Source of the DNA: Rhodoferax sp.
GTDB lineage: Bacteria > Pseudomonadota > Gammaproteobacteria > Burkholderiales > Burkholderiaceae_C
Reading direction: 5' to 3'
DNA length: 64,000 nucleotides
Assembly: GCF_018780565.1 (NCBI RefSeq)
Contig: NZ_JADMJN010000015.1
Location: 62,001-126,000, forward strand
Each line of letters starts with the position of its first letter. The stretch's first letter is position 1. Positions 17,545 through 25,968 of this stretch are shown one piece after another. The translations under genes and the position numbers were made by a program. The notes under the pieces are model-generated. The model saw only the letters and a list, made by a program, of their open reading frames with translations, ran no database searches and was not told where the DNA came from.

Positions 17545-17661
17545 TATCGTTACTTTTCCGTGGTGCGCATGGCGCATACGGTCAGGACAAAAAGGCGTGT
17601 TCAGGGCCTCAAAAACCTGGTGCCGGGGTCAGGGGCTGCCAAGTAAATTATCGCAAGTCAA

Positions 17662-17690
17662 TTTATACCGCTTTTATTGCGGAAAATCAA
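17662..17690 (-). promoter_or_regulatory. Sigma-70 promoter of the 9149-17518 operon
   Basis: On the minus strand TTGATT (17690-17685), exactly 17 bases, then TATAAA (17667-17662). The promoter lies between the ANTAR regulator stop and the GGDEF-EAL gene, so the five downstream genes can be expressed apart from the kinase-regulator pair. Confidence 0.6.
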
Positions 17691-17707
17691 AAAATTGTCG
17701 AAAACTC

Positions 17708-18313
17708 TCATAAATTCAATTTGTCGGCAGCCTCGATAACCTCGGAGGCCAAGTCCGTCAGCTTGCATCGGCGCGAGCGCGCCGAAGTGCGCAGCAACTC
17801 AAATGCCGCGCTGCGTTTAAGGCGGTGTTGCATCATGGTGATACCCACGGCAAGGTTGATATTGCGTTCACTGTCCAATGCGGCCTGCAACTGTTGCCGG
17901 GTGGTGCGCAAGTCCTTCATTTCGTTGGAGCGTGCCAGTGCGGCTTCGATGGCGGGCACCAGCTGCGGTACATCCAATGGTTTGACGGCGTATCCCAAGG
18001 CCCCATTGTGAATCGCAGCTTCAACGGTCTTTGCGTCACTGTAGGCACTCAGCATGATGTACGGAATGTGATCGAGTTCGCGCAGGCGCTGTGCAAGGTG
18101 CAGGCCCGCCCGACCAGGCATACGCACATCAATGATGGCCAGATCGGGACGCTCGCCGCTGGCCAGCCAGGCTTCGGCTTCTTCCGAGGATTCTGCGCTT
18201 ATGACACGGTAACCGGCAGCGGTGAGGCCACTGGCAATCACAGAAAGCACCAGGCGGTCATCGTCCACGATCAGCAGTTGCCGGCTTTCCAAAGGCGCGT
18301 TGCCTGACGTCAT
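17708..18313 (-). CDS. ANTAR-domain response regulator (antitermination type)
   Basis: A 201-residue regulator. The N-terminal receiver has LLIVDDDRLVL, the acceptor site AIIDVRMPGRAG and YAVKPLD. A short coiled coil leads into a C-terminal ANTAR domain (NINLAVGITMMQHRLKRSAAFELLRTSARSRRCKLTDLASEVIEAADKL), the NasR/AmiR/EutV-type RNA-binding fold that prevents transcription termination in target leaders. It overlaps the upstream kinase gene by four bases and is surely its partner. Targets are unknown; the leader of the next operon (17519-17655) is the obvious place to look. Confidence 0.9.
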   Translation of the reverse strand: MTSGNAPLESRQLLIVDDDRLVLSVIASGLTAAGYRVISAESSEEAEAWLASGERPDLAIIDVRMPGRAGLHLAQRLRELDHIPYIMLSAYSDAKTVEAAIHNGALGYAVKPLDVPQLVPAIEAALARSNEMKDLRTTRQQLQAALDSERNINLAVGITMMQHRLKRSAAFELLRTSARSRRCKLTDLASEVIEAADKLNL

Positions 18314-20790
18314 ACAGAATGATCCTGATCAAGGGAAAGCACGGGTGGCTCCAGGTCGAGCACTGTCACAACGCGTTCGCCTTGCTGTTGCCTGCACAGC
18401 TTGGCCCCACTGCGTGGCATGAGCGCTGCAACCAGCTGCAGACCACTGTGCGGTGTATTGGAATGTCGTACATCAGCTGCCAGTTGCCCCTTGTTGTGAA
18501 TTTTGATCTGAACCATGTCGGGCTGCTCGCCCTTTCGAATGGTAATGCCGACTTGACCATGCGCCTTTCCGCCGTGCTTGACGGCGTTCAGAATCAGTTC
18601 ATTGAGGACCAGGGCGATGGGTACCGCCTCCCGTTCGTCGATCACACAAGGGAGCCACTGCAATGGAATGTCCACATGGACGGGTGTTTGCCACAGGTTC
18701 TGGACCTCATTGGCAATTTCACCGGTCAGTTCGCAGAGTCGCACCGAGGATTTCACGGCGCGACCTTGCAGACCGTGAATAACGGAAATACTTTGAATCT
18801 GACCGATGGCCTGATTGATGGTGTCCGTCATTTCGGGTGATTTTCTTGCGAACTGGCGCAACAGGCCCAAAATGCCCTGGAGGTTGTTTTTGATGCGGTG
18901 GTGCACTTCACGCACCAGCGTATCGCGTTGGGCACTTTCGTGGATCAGGCGTTGCTGTTCCTGCAGGTGGGTGTTGGTGGCATCGGTGAGATTGCCGACG
19001 AAATGCGTAACCCGTCCAGCCTCGTCCTTGACGGCCGTGATGGTGACCCGCTCCGGGTAATCGTCGCCATTTTTGCGACGGTGCCACATTTCACCTTGCC
19101 AGCATCCCGCGTTCCTGGTCTGATTCCAGATGTCCTCATAGAAGTCGCCTGGATGCTTGTCTGATCTGAGGATCGCCGATGTCATGCCTTGCGCGTCCTC
19201 CTGGGTGTAACCGGTGATCTTTGTGAATGCCTGGTTCACCCGCAGGATCTTCATGTCGGCATCCATCACGATGATGCCTTCCTGGCACTCGAAAGCGATC
19301 GCTGCAATACGCAGTTCCCTTTCGGCTTGCTTGCGTTCGGTCACGTCGCGCATGGTGACTTGAACCGCCGGCGACCCATCGTAGGTGATTCGGTTGCCTT
19401 GAACGGCCGCATCAATCGCCGTTCCATCCATTTTGAGAAGTTGCACCTCTGCCATCGGCAGTGTGATGCCGTGGCTGGCAATGATCTCCACTCGGGCCAG
19501 CTGGAATTCGCGAAAGTCGGGCTGGATCCGGTCGATGATGGGGGTGCCGATCAAGACCTGTAGCGACTCCGCACCGAACATGGCCATGGCGGCAGGGTTG
19601 ACATAGATGATGGTGCCGTTTGCGTGGACGGCAATTGACTCCGGGGAGTTTTCAACCAGCGTGCGATAACGTTCCTCGCTTTCGCGCAGTGCGTCTTCCC
19701 TTTGTACAAGCTTGGCCGCAAGCGAATTGAAGGCCGCAATCAGTTGCCCGATTTCATCTCTGCGGCTAATGGGCAAGGGCTGCAGGGGCTGATTCGAGTC
19801 CGACATGCTGGCCAACATTTTGGACGCGACGAGCATGGGCTTGAGCTGCCGACCGATCAGCCACCACGCCAGCAAGCCCGCCAGCAGGGTCAGCAGGGCT
19901 GTTGCCAGCATCAGACTTTGCTGCACGACGCGAATCGGGGCAAAGGCCTCCTGTGTGGGCAGAGTGGCGCCCACGCTCCAGTCCGAAATCGGCATGCTCT
20001 TGGCAGACCCCAGAACCTCGACGCCAAGCGGGTTGGTGTAGACAGCATACCCCTCGTAACCATTCACGAAACGGTCTACCGCCGGGTTGATCCCCGGGGC
20101 TGGAAGCGGTTGCATGACGCGATTTTTGTCTGTGGCCGTCACCACCAGACGGTATTGGGGTGCGAGGAGTACGTAGCCGCCACTGGTGCCAAAGCGTTGG
20201 CTGGAGAGTTGGTCCAGAAAATTGGGCTTGCCCAGATTGGTTACCCCGGACAGGGCGCCGATGACCTTCCCCTGGGCATCGCGAATGGGGGCCGTTATGC
20301 CGAATACCGGCGCCAGCAACTTTTTGCCGATCACCGGGCGACCGAATGTTGATTGGCCCTCCTTCAGGGCGGCTGCAATGGTGTCAATGTCCATGTAGTT
20401 GACGCCAATCCGTTTGGCAGCCAATGGAACTTCTGCAATTGCCGTGCCGTCCAGGCGGTAGGCGATCACGCCACCGTTGAACAGGTTCTGAAGGAGCGGC
20501 AGTTGTTCCAGGGTCTTTTGCATGCGGGCGTCATTCGCCAGTGTCGCCGGCTCAATGGTCTGGGACACGGTTTGCAGTGCCTTGAGGCGATCGCCGAGTT
20601 GTTCGTTGATATTCGCGGCGATGAAGGAAACGGTTGAAAACTGCTGCTCGCCCAGTACGCTCTGCATATCCCTGCGCAGCACCTGGCTGGCATAGTAGGA
20701 CAGGGACCAGAGGCTGGCCAGGAAAATGGCGAGTACGCCAAAGGTGATCCTGGCTTGTACGGAATGCTGTGGGTTCACATTCAAGGGCAT
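18310..20790 (-). CDS. Membrane sensor histidine kinase, HisKA_2 type, with PAS domains
   Basis: An 826-residue kinase: TM near residues 12-32, a large periplasmic Cache-like sensor (about 35-290), a second TM (about 295-315, TALLTLLAGLLAWWLIG), HAMP, two PAS domains (about 370-490 and 495-615), then the phospho-acceptor block VREVHHRIKNNLQGI with His near 630, followed by an HATPase domain (LVLNELILNAVKHGG). HHRIKNN is the HisKA_2 signature, a class often paired with ANTAR regulators, as it is here. The ligand is unknown; Cache sensors commonly bind small metabolites. It is divergent from rlmD. Confidence 0.9.
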   Translation of the reverse strand: MPLNVNPQHSVQARITFGVLAIFLASLWSLSYYASQVLRRDMQSVLGEQQFSTVSFIAANINEQLGDRLKALQTVSQTIEPATLANDARMQKTLEQLPLLQNLFNGGVIAYRLDGTAIAEVPLAAKRIGVNYMDIDTIAAALKEGQSTFGRPVIGKKLLAPVFGITAPIRDAQGKVIGALSGVTNLGKPNFLDQLSSQRFGTSGGYVLLAPQYRLVVTATDKNRVMQPLPAPGINPAVDRFVNGYEGYAVYTNPLGVEVLGSAKSMPISDWSVGATLPTQEAFAPIRVVQQSLMLATALLTLLAGLLAWWLIGRQLKPMLVASKMLASMSDSNQPLQPLPISRRDEIGQLIAAFNSLAAKLVQREDALRESEERYRTLVENSPESIAVHANGTIIYVNPAAMAMFGAESLQVLIGTPIIDRIQPDFREFQLARVEIIASHGITLPMAEVQLLKMDGTAIDAAVQGNRITYDGSPAVQVTMRDVTERKQAERELRIAAIAFECQEGIIVMDADMKILRVNQAFTKITGYTQEDAQGMTSAILRSDKHPGDFYEDIWNQTRNAGCWQGEMWHRRKNGDDYPERVTITAVKDEAGRVTHFVGNLTDATNTHLQEQQRLIHESAQRDTLVREVHHRIKNNLQGILGLLRQFARKSPEMTDTINQAIGQIQSISVIHGLQGRAVKSSVRLCELTGEIANEVQNLWQTPVHVDIPLQWLPCVIDEREAVPIALVLNELILNAVKHGGKAHGQVGITIRKGEQPDMVQIKIHNKGQLAADVRHSNTPHSGLQLVAALMPRSGAKLCRQQQGERVVTVLDLEPPVLSLDQDHSV

Positions 20791-20917
20791 GCTGTTTGCG
20801 AAGGTGCGAAGTTTCGCCGGGTTTCAGGAATTGCCGCGTTGGCGCGGTCTGCTTTGTCCCTCGCGCAAGTATAAGGAACCCCTGAACAGTTCCCGGCCGA
20901 TCGAAGACAATTGGGGC

Positions 20918-22351
20918 ATGACTGACGAAATCAAAAAATCTGAAAATTTCCCGCCCGACTGGCTGTTGGTGGAGTCCCTGGACCTGGAAGCCCAGGGCGT
21001 GGCGCATCGGACAGACGGCAAGGTGGTTTTTATCAAGGGGGCTTTGCCTTTCGAGTTGGTGAGTGCCAATGTGCACCGCAAGAAAAACAACTGGGAGCAG
21101 GGCGTGGTCACCGCCATTCACCGCGAGTCGTCGCAACGTGTCACGCCGGGTTGCCCCCATTTTGGACTGCACGAAGGCGCTTGCGGCGGCTGCAAGATGC
21201 AGCATTTGCATACCGGGGCGCAAGTGGCCGTCAAGCAGCGGGTGCTGGAAGACAATCTGTGGCACTTGGGCAAGGTGAAGGCCGACAACATCCTGCGTCC
21301 CATCGAAGGTCCCGCATGGGGCTATCGCTACCGCGCCCGGATTTCGGTGCGCCATGTGCGCAAGAAGGGTGCGGTGTTGGTGGGCTTTCATGAGCGCAAG
21401 AGCGGCTATGTGGCTGACATGAAGGAGTGCCATGTGTTGCCGCCGCATGTCAGCGACTTGCTGATGCCTCTGCGTGCGCTGATCACCTCCATGGATGCGA
21501 TTGAAACCTGTCCCCAGATCGAGCTGGCCTGCGGCGATACGGTCATTGCGCTGGTTTTGCGCCATATGGAGCCGCTCAGCACCGGGGATCTGGCCTTGCT
21601 GCGGGAATTTGCCCATCGTCATACGGGCGTTCAATGGTGGTTGCAGCCCAAAGGACTGGAGACGGTGCACCTGCTGGATGAGGGGGGTGAGGAGTTGAGT
21701 TACGACTTGCCGGAGTTTGGCATCCACATGCCCTTCAAACCCACGGATTTCACGCAGGTCAATCCGCATATCAACCGCGTTCTGGTGTCGCGATCCTTGC
21801 GACTGTTAGATGCCAAAAAGACCGAGCGTGTGATTGACTGGTTCTGCGGTCTGGGCAATTTCACGCTGCCCATCGCGACCCAGGCGCGCGAGGTTTTGGG
21901 TATCGAGGGCAGTGAAGCCCTCGTGGCACGTTCACGTGAAAACTATACAAAAAATCGGGTTAAAGACAACGCCAATCAAGCACTGTGTGCTACGAGTTTT
22001 GTAGCTAGAAACCTTTTTGAGATGACCCCTGGGGTGCTGATTCAGGATGGTGTGGCGGATAAATGGCTGGTGGATCCGCCGCGTGAAGGCGCGTTTGCCC
22101 TGTTTCAGGCACTGGCAGACCTGCATCAGCAGAAACTGGATCCCGTGGCACACCCGCCGACGCCAGGCGCCGAGAAATGGTGTCCTCCCCAGCGGATTGT
22201 TTATGTAAGCTGCAATCCGTCTACGCTGGCGCGTGACGCGGAACTGCTGGTGCATCAGGCGGGCTATCGTTGCGCGTCTGCGGGTGTGGTGAACATGTTC
22301 CCCCACACGGCGCATGTGGAGAGTATGGCGGTGTTTGACCTGGTGGCCTGA
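20918..22351 (+). CDS. rlmD: 23S rRNA (uracil-1939-C5)-methyltransferase RlmD
   Basis: A 477-residue SAM-dependent enzyme that makes m5U1939 in 23S rRNA. Iron-sulfur Cys residues are visible in TPGCPHFG and GACGGCKMQHL. SAM is bound at VIDWFCGLGNFTLPIA, and the catalytic Cys lies in YVSCNPSTLARD. I chose ATG 20918 (MTDEIKKSEN), because the 64 open codons upstream do not look like the family. The gene often follows rpoS in this family; here an 11.7-kb signalling block separates them. A 17-bp repeat head (21989-22005) is embedded in frame. Confidence 0.93.
   Translation: MTDEIKKSENFPPDWLLVESLDLEAQGVAHRTDGKVVFIKGALPFELVSANVHRKKNNWEQGVVTAIHRESSQRVTPGCPHFGLHEGACGGCKMQHLHTGAQVAVKQRVLEDNLWHLGKVKADNILRPIEGPAWGYRYRARISVRHVRKKGAVLVGFHERKSGYVADMKECHVLPPHVSDLLMPLRALITSMDAIETCPQIELACGDTVIALVLRHMEPLSTGDLALLREFAHRHTGVQWWLQPKGLETVHLLDEGGEELSYDLPEFGIHMPFKPTDFTQVNPHINRVLVSRSLRLLDAKKTERVIDWFCGLGNFTLPIATQAREVLGIEGSEALVARSRENYTKNRVKDNANQALCATSFVARNLFEMTPGVLIQDGVADKWLVDPPREGAFALFQALADLHQQKLDPVAHPPTPGAEKWCPPQRIVYVSCNPSTLARDAELLVHQAGYRCASAGVVNMFPHTAHVESMAVFDLVA
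21989..22005 (+). repeat. 17-bp palindromic repeat head inside rlmD
   Basis: GCTAC-N7-GTAGC, a perfect 5-bp inverted repeat with a 7-base loop. It begins on a codon boundary (codon 358) and encodes A-T-S-F-V-A, the same phase as the copies in rpoS and moeA. No tail is seen at the expected position. Confidence 0.5.
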
Positions 22352-22352
22352 A

Positions 22353-22808
22353 TCAGCGCGTGGCGGCTTTTTCGGCCGGTTTTTCGGCAGATTTGGCCGC
22401 TGGCTTCTCCGTGACTTTTGATTTGGGTTTGAGTTTGGAGTCCGGTTCGGCTTCGGCTTCGGAAGACTTTTCCTTGGTTTCGGTCAATGCCTTGTCCTTG
22501 ACGCTTGCTTTGGACTTCTTGTCTTCAATAATTTCCTCGACAGGTGCGACCGTGGCGCGAACGCCTTCGATTTTGTTTTCGCGCATGTACTGGTCCATTT
22601 CCTTCCAGCCGATGAACATGTCGGCCTTGGAGGCGCCTTCATTCAGGGTGTAGCAATCTTCAATGCTGCGCAGACCGTGCCTGCAGGCACCGCCGATCGC
22701 TTTGGCTTCCGCTTCGCGCTGCGCAATCTTGGGGTCAGGTCCCATGCCAGGGATATCGCAGCCAGCCAGCAACAGGGCGAAAGCAGGGATCAACAGGCGA
22801 AGGGTCAT
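22353..22808 (-). CDS. Small lipoprotein with Lys/Glu/Ala/Pro-rich tail, function unknown
   Basis: A 151-residue predicted lipoprotein: signal peptide MTLRLLIPAFALLLAGC with a good lipobox. A globular part of about 80 residues follows, with two Cys (GGACRHGL, EDCYTL). It ends in a low-complexity tail of repeated lysine, glutamate, alanine and proline (AEKPAEKAATR end) that could be flexible or bind the cell wall. The gene converges on rlmD, with only one base between the stop codons. I do not recognise a family. The Lys/Glu tail makes charge-based alternatives, such as a shadow frame, unlikely, because the signal peptide is clear. Confidence 0.75.
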   Translation of the reverse strand: MTLRLLIPAFALLLAGCDIPGMGPDPKIAQREAEAKAIGGACRHGLRSIEDCYTLNEGASKADMFIGWKEMDQYMRENKIEGVRATVAPVEEIIEDKKSKASVKDKALTETKEKSSEAEAEPDSKLKPKSKVTEKPAAKSAEKPAEKAATR

Positions 22809-22886
22809 GGTGTAAGAGGGGGAATAGTGTCTTTATCGGCCAATTGTGCGCCGCATTGAGTGTGGGTGGGTCCGGCTTAAGCAAAG

Positions 22887-22912
22887 AAAAAGGACCTGAA
22901 GAGGTCCTTTTT
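22887..22912 (-). terminator. Intrinsic terminator after the yccA-like gene
   Basis: AAAAAGGACC pairs with GGTCCTTTTT (10 bp) around a six-base loop. It has T-runs on both strands and so can work either way. It lies 20 bases after the minus-strand stop at 22933. Confidence 0.85.
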
Positions 22913-22932
22913 CCAGGGATGATGACGCAATG

Positions 22933-23634
22933 TCAGTCGCGTTCGCCGCCCATGATGCCCAGCAAGGCCAGCAGGCTCTGGAATACATTGATGATGTCCA
23001 GGTACAAGGCCAGCGTGGCACTGATGTAGTTGGTTTCGCCGCCATCCACGATCTGCTTCAGGTCATACAGCATGTAGGCGCTGAACACGCCAATGGCTGC
23101 CACCGAAATGGCCATCATGCCCGCTGTGGAGCCGACAAACACATTGATGATGCCGCCGATCATGATGGCGATAGCGCCTACGAACAGCCACTTGCCCATG
23201 CCGGAGAGGTCGCGCTTGATGACACTGGAGAGGCTGGCCATCACGAAAAACACACCGGCTGTGCCGCCAAAGGCCGTCATGATCAGGTCCGGACCGTTCT
23301 TGAAACCCAGCACCATGGCGATCATGCGCGAAAGCATCAAGCCCATGAAGAAGGTAAAGCCCAGCAGGACGGGTACGCCGGCTGCGGAATTCTTGGTCTT
23401 CTGGATGGCGTACATGAAACCGAAGGCGCCGCCCAGGAACACAATCAGGCCCAAGCCGCCACCCATGGAGCGGGTAATGCCGGTGGCCACACCCAGCCAT
23501 GCACCCAACACGGTGGGGATCAGGCTCAGGGCCAGCAGCCAATAGGTATTGCGCAGCACTTTGTTGCGCTGTTCGGCCGAGGCCGCATAGCCATAGCCAT
23601 GGTCAATGGATTGAACGCTGTCAGTCATGGTCAA
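22933..23634 (-). CDS. yccA: Bax inhibitor-1/YccA family membrane protein
   Basis: A 233-residue inner-membrane protein with seven likely transmembrane segments, from LRNTYWLLALSLIPTVLGAW to the end INVFQSLLALLGI. It belongs to the BI-1/YccA group; E. coli YccA modulates the FtsH protease, and others act as calcium leak channels. The family signatures are the ALYLDIINVFQSLL ending and the N-terminal TYWLL helix. It is a single gene with its own terminator and is divergent from the GlcG/HbpS gene. Confidence 0.9.
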   Translation of the reverse strand: MTMTDSVQSIDHGYGYAASAEQRNKVLRNTYWLLALSLIPTVLGAWLGVATGITRSMGGGLGLIVFLGGAFGFMYAIQKTKNSAAGVPVLLGFTFFMGLMLSRMIAMVLGFKNGPDLIMTAFGGTAGVFFVMASLSSVIKRDLSGMGKWLFVGAIAIMIGGIINVFVGSTAGMMAISVAAIGVFSAYMLYDLKQIVDGGETNYISATLALYLDIINVFQSLLALLGIMGGERD

Positions 23635-23813
23635 ACTCCTTCAATGTCTGCATGGTGCAGATGGGGTGGATTCTAGGGTGAATCAAGGGCGGGCGGCAAA
23701 AACCTTCCAGGCGGGTTCCTATTTTTTGTAAGGATACTTTCACCCGCAATGAGGGCAAAGCCGCCGCCGGCAGCCGTTATGCTCGATTCTTCCTCCAAAC
23801 AAAGGCGAACCCC

Positions 23814-24221
23814 ATGAAAAGCAAATTCAATCTTGAGCTGTCTGATGTGAAGGCCATGGCGGCGGCGGCAGAAGCCGAAGCCCTGAAAAACAACTGGGCA
23901 GTCACCATTGCCATCGTCGACGACGGCGGTCATTTGCTGTGGCTGCAGCGTCTGGACGGTGCGCCACCGGTTTCGGCCCACATTGCACCCGCCAAAGCCC
24001 ATACCGCTGCGCTCGGCCGCCGCGAAACCAAGGTGTATGAAGACGTCATCAATGGCGGACGCACCTCTTTTTTGAGCGCACCGGAAATCCGGGGCATGCT
24101 TGAAGGGGGTGTTCCCATCCTGAAGGACGGGCAGTGCCTGGGCGCTGTGGGCGTCAGTGGCGTGAAGTCCAGCGAAGACGCCCAGATTGCCAGGGCCGGC
24201 ATGGCTGCCATCGGCCTTTGA
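23814..24221 (+). CDS. GlcG/HbpS (DUF336) family protein
   Basis: A 135-residue protein of the family named after GlcG and the heme-binding HbpS. It shows the family pattern: an N-terminal helix (DVKAMAAAAEAEALKN), the strand IAIVDDGGHLLWLQRLDGA, then IAPAKAHTAALGRRET, GVPILKDGQCLGAVGVSG and SSEDAQIARAG. Members bind heme or act as accessory proteins in glycolate and similar pathways; the exact function is often unknown. It lies beside ahpF, converging with six bases between the stops, and a redox-linked role is only a guess. Confidence 0.8.
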   Translation: MKSKFNLELSDVKAMAAAAEAEALKNNWAVTIAIVDDGGHLLWLQRLDGAPPVSAHIAPAKAHTAALGRRETKVYEDVINGGRTSFLSAPEIRGMLEGGVPILKDGQCLGAVGVSGVKSSEDAQIARAGMAAIGL

Positions 24222-24227
24222 GACATC

Positions 24228-25808
24228 TCAGCGAGGCATCACCACCGGCGCTGGCGTGCGAATGAGGTAGTCAAACGCACTCAGGGCCGCCTTGGCTCCG
24301 TCACCGGCGGCAATCACGATCTGCTTGTAAGGCACGGTGGTCACGTCACCTGCGGCAAAGACGCCGGGCAGGTTGGTGTGCCCTTTGGCATCCACCACGA
24401 TTTCGCCGTATTTGCTCAACTCCAGCGTACCCTTGAGCCACTCCGTGTTGGGTACGAGGCCAATCTGCACAAACACCCCTTCGAGCGCCACATGGTGCAT
24501 CTCGCCGGTAGCGCGGTCCCTGTAGCTCAGGCCATTCACCTTCTGGCCGTCGCCGGTGATCTCGGTGGTCTGCGCATGGGTGTGGATGCTTACATTGTTC
24601 AGGCTCTTGAGCTTGGTGACCAGTACGGCGTCGGCCTTGAGTTGGTCGGCAAACTCCACCAGCGTGACGTGGGCCACGATGCCAGCCAGGTCAATGGCGG
24701 CTTCGACGCCCGAGTTGCCACCGCCAATGACCGAGACGCGTTTGCCCTTGAACAAAGGGCCGTCGCAGTGCGGGCAGTAGGCCACGCCTTTGTTGCGGTA
24801 CTGGTCTTCACCAGGCACATTCACATTGCGCCAGCGTGCGCCGGTGGACAGGATGACGCTGCGGCTTTTCAGCACACCGCCATTGGCCAGTTGAATTTGA
24901 ACCAGACCGCCCGGCTCTGTGGCAGGTATGAGCTTGTCAGCCCGTTGCAGGTTCATGATCTCGACGGCATAGTGCCGCACCTGGGCTTCCAGTGCGGCAG
25001 CGAACTTGGGGCCATCGGTTTCCAGCACCGAAATGTAGTTCTCGATGGCCATGGTGTCGTTGGTCTGACCGCCAAAGCGCTCGGCCACCACGCCGGTGCG
25101 AATGCCCTTGCGGGCTGCATACACTGCGGCTGCAGCGCCGGCAGGACCGCCACCGACGATCAACACTTCATAGGGATCTTTGGCGCTGAGCTTGGCTGCA
25201 TCGCGACTTGCAGCGCCGGTATCGAGCTTGGCCACAATTTCTTCCACCAGCATCCGGCCGGAGCCAAATACCTGACCATTGAGAAACACCATGGGCACGG
25301 CCATGATTTCGCGGGCAGTGACCTCGTCCTGGAAGGCGCCGCCTTCAATGACTGTGGTCTTGACCTTCGGGTTCAGGATGGCCATCAGGCTCAGGGCCTG
25401 CACCACGTCCGGACAGTTGTGGCAGCTCAGGGACATGTAAACCTCAAAATTGAAGTCGCCGTCCAGTGCCTTGATGGCCTCGATGACTTCAGGCTCCACC
25501 TTGGGCGGGTGGCCGCCGCTCCATAGCAGGGCCAGCACCAGGGAGGTGAATTCATGGCCCAGCGGCAAGCCTGCAAAGCGCAGACTGGTGGTCGTGCCCG
25601 CACGCTGCAGGGTGAAAGATGGCTTGCGGGCGTCGGTACCATGGGTCTGCAAGGTGATTTTGTCGCTGCGCAAGTTCTGTATGGTCTGCAGCAAATCGCG
25701 CATCTCGGCGGCGGTGTTGCTGTCGTCCAAAGTCGCCACCATGTCGATCGGCAGCGTCACGCGTTCCAGGTAAGCCGCAAGCTGGGTTTTGAGTGTTTCG
25801 TCGAGCAT
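24228..25808 (-). CDS. ahpF: Alkyl hydroperoxide reductase subunit F
   Basis: A 526-residue FAD-dependent disulfide reductase that recharges AhpC using NADH. The N-terminal tandem thioredoxin-like domain has its redox pair in SCHNCPD. FAD binding is at VLIVGGGPAGAAAAVYAA. The second redox pair is CPHCDGP, and the NAD motif is VIGGGNSGVEAAIDLA. ATG 25808 is preceded by AGGA in the right place, while the seven codons upstream are not. The 5' leader consists largely of a copy of the 49-bp repeat (25823-25871). An intrinsic terminator separates it from ahpC upstream. Confidence 0.95.
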   Translation of the reverse strand: MLDETLKTQLAAYLERVTLPIDMVATLDDSNTAAEMRDLLQTIQNLRSDKITLQTHGTDARKPSFTLQRAGTTTSLRFAGLPLGHEFTSLVLALLWSGGHPPKVEPEVIEAIKALDGDFNFEVYMSLSCHNCPDVVQALSLMAILNPKVKTTVIEGGAFQDEVTAREIMAVPMVFLNGQVFGSGRMLVEEIVAKLDTGAASRDAAKLSAKDPYEVLIVGGGPAGAAAAVYAARKGIRTGVVAERFGGQTNDTMAIENYISVLETDGPKFAAALEAQVRHYAVEIMNLQRADKLIPATEPGGLVQIQLANGGVLKSRSVILSTGARWRNVNVPGEDQYRNKGVAYCPHCDGPLFKGKRVSVIGGGNSGVEAAIDLAGIVAHVTLVEFADQLKADAVLVTKLKSLNNVSIHTHAQTTEITGDGQKVNGLSYRDRATGEMHHVALEGVFVQIGLVPNTEWLKGTLELSKYGEIVVDAKGHTNLPGVFAAGDVTTVPYKQIVIAAGDGAKAALSAFDYLIRTPAPVVMPR

Positions 25809-25822
25809 GATGGAGTCCTTTT

Positions 25823-25871
25823 GCTTCAAATTTGATAGCTATCCTGGCAGTCAATATGGGGGCCAGAGCCT
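25823..25871 (+). repeat. 49-bp dispersed element, copy 1 (ahpF leader)
   Basis: Head GCTTC-N7-ATAGC (25823-25839), a 20-base middle, and tail GGGCCAGAGCCT (25860-25871) followed by GATTTT. The spacing is identical to copies at 48730 and 63863. It sits immediately upstream of the ahpF ribosome site on the opposite strand. The head has one mismatch from GCTA-N9-TAGC. Confidence 0.6.
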
Positions 25872-25883
25872 GATTTTGCGAAT

Positions 25884-25930
25884 AAAAAAGCCGGACCACG
25901 GGGCGCTATGCACCCTGATGCTGTCCGGCT
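25884..25930 (-). terminator. Intrinsic terminator between ahpC and ahpF
   Basis: On the minus strand AGCCGGAC (25930-25923) pairs with GTCCGGCT (25896-25889), followed by TTTTTT. An inner stem, GGGTGC-ATA-GCGCCC, extends the hairpin. It lies 38 bases after the ahpC stop and 75 before the ahpF start, and would lower ahpF expression relative to ahpC. Confidence 0.8.
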
Positions 25931-25968
25931 ATCGAGCGCCAGGCGCTCGGCTGTCTCGCGGAGAAAGC

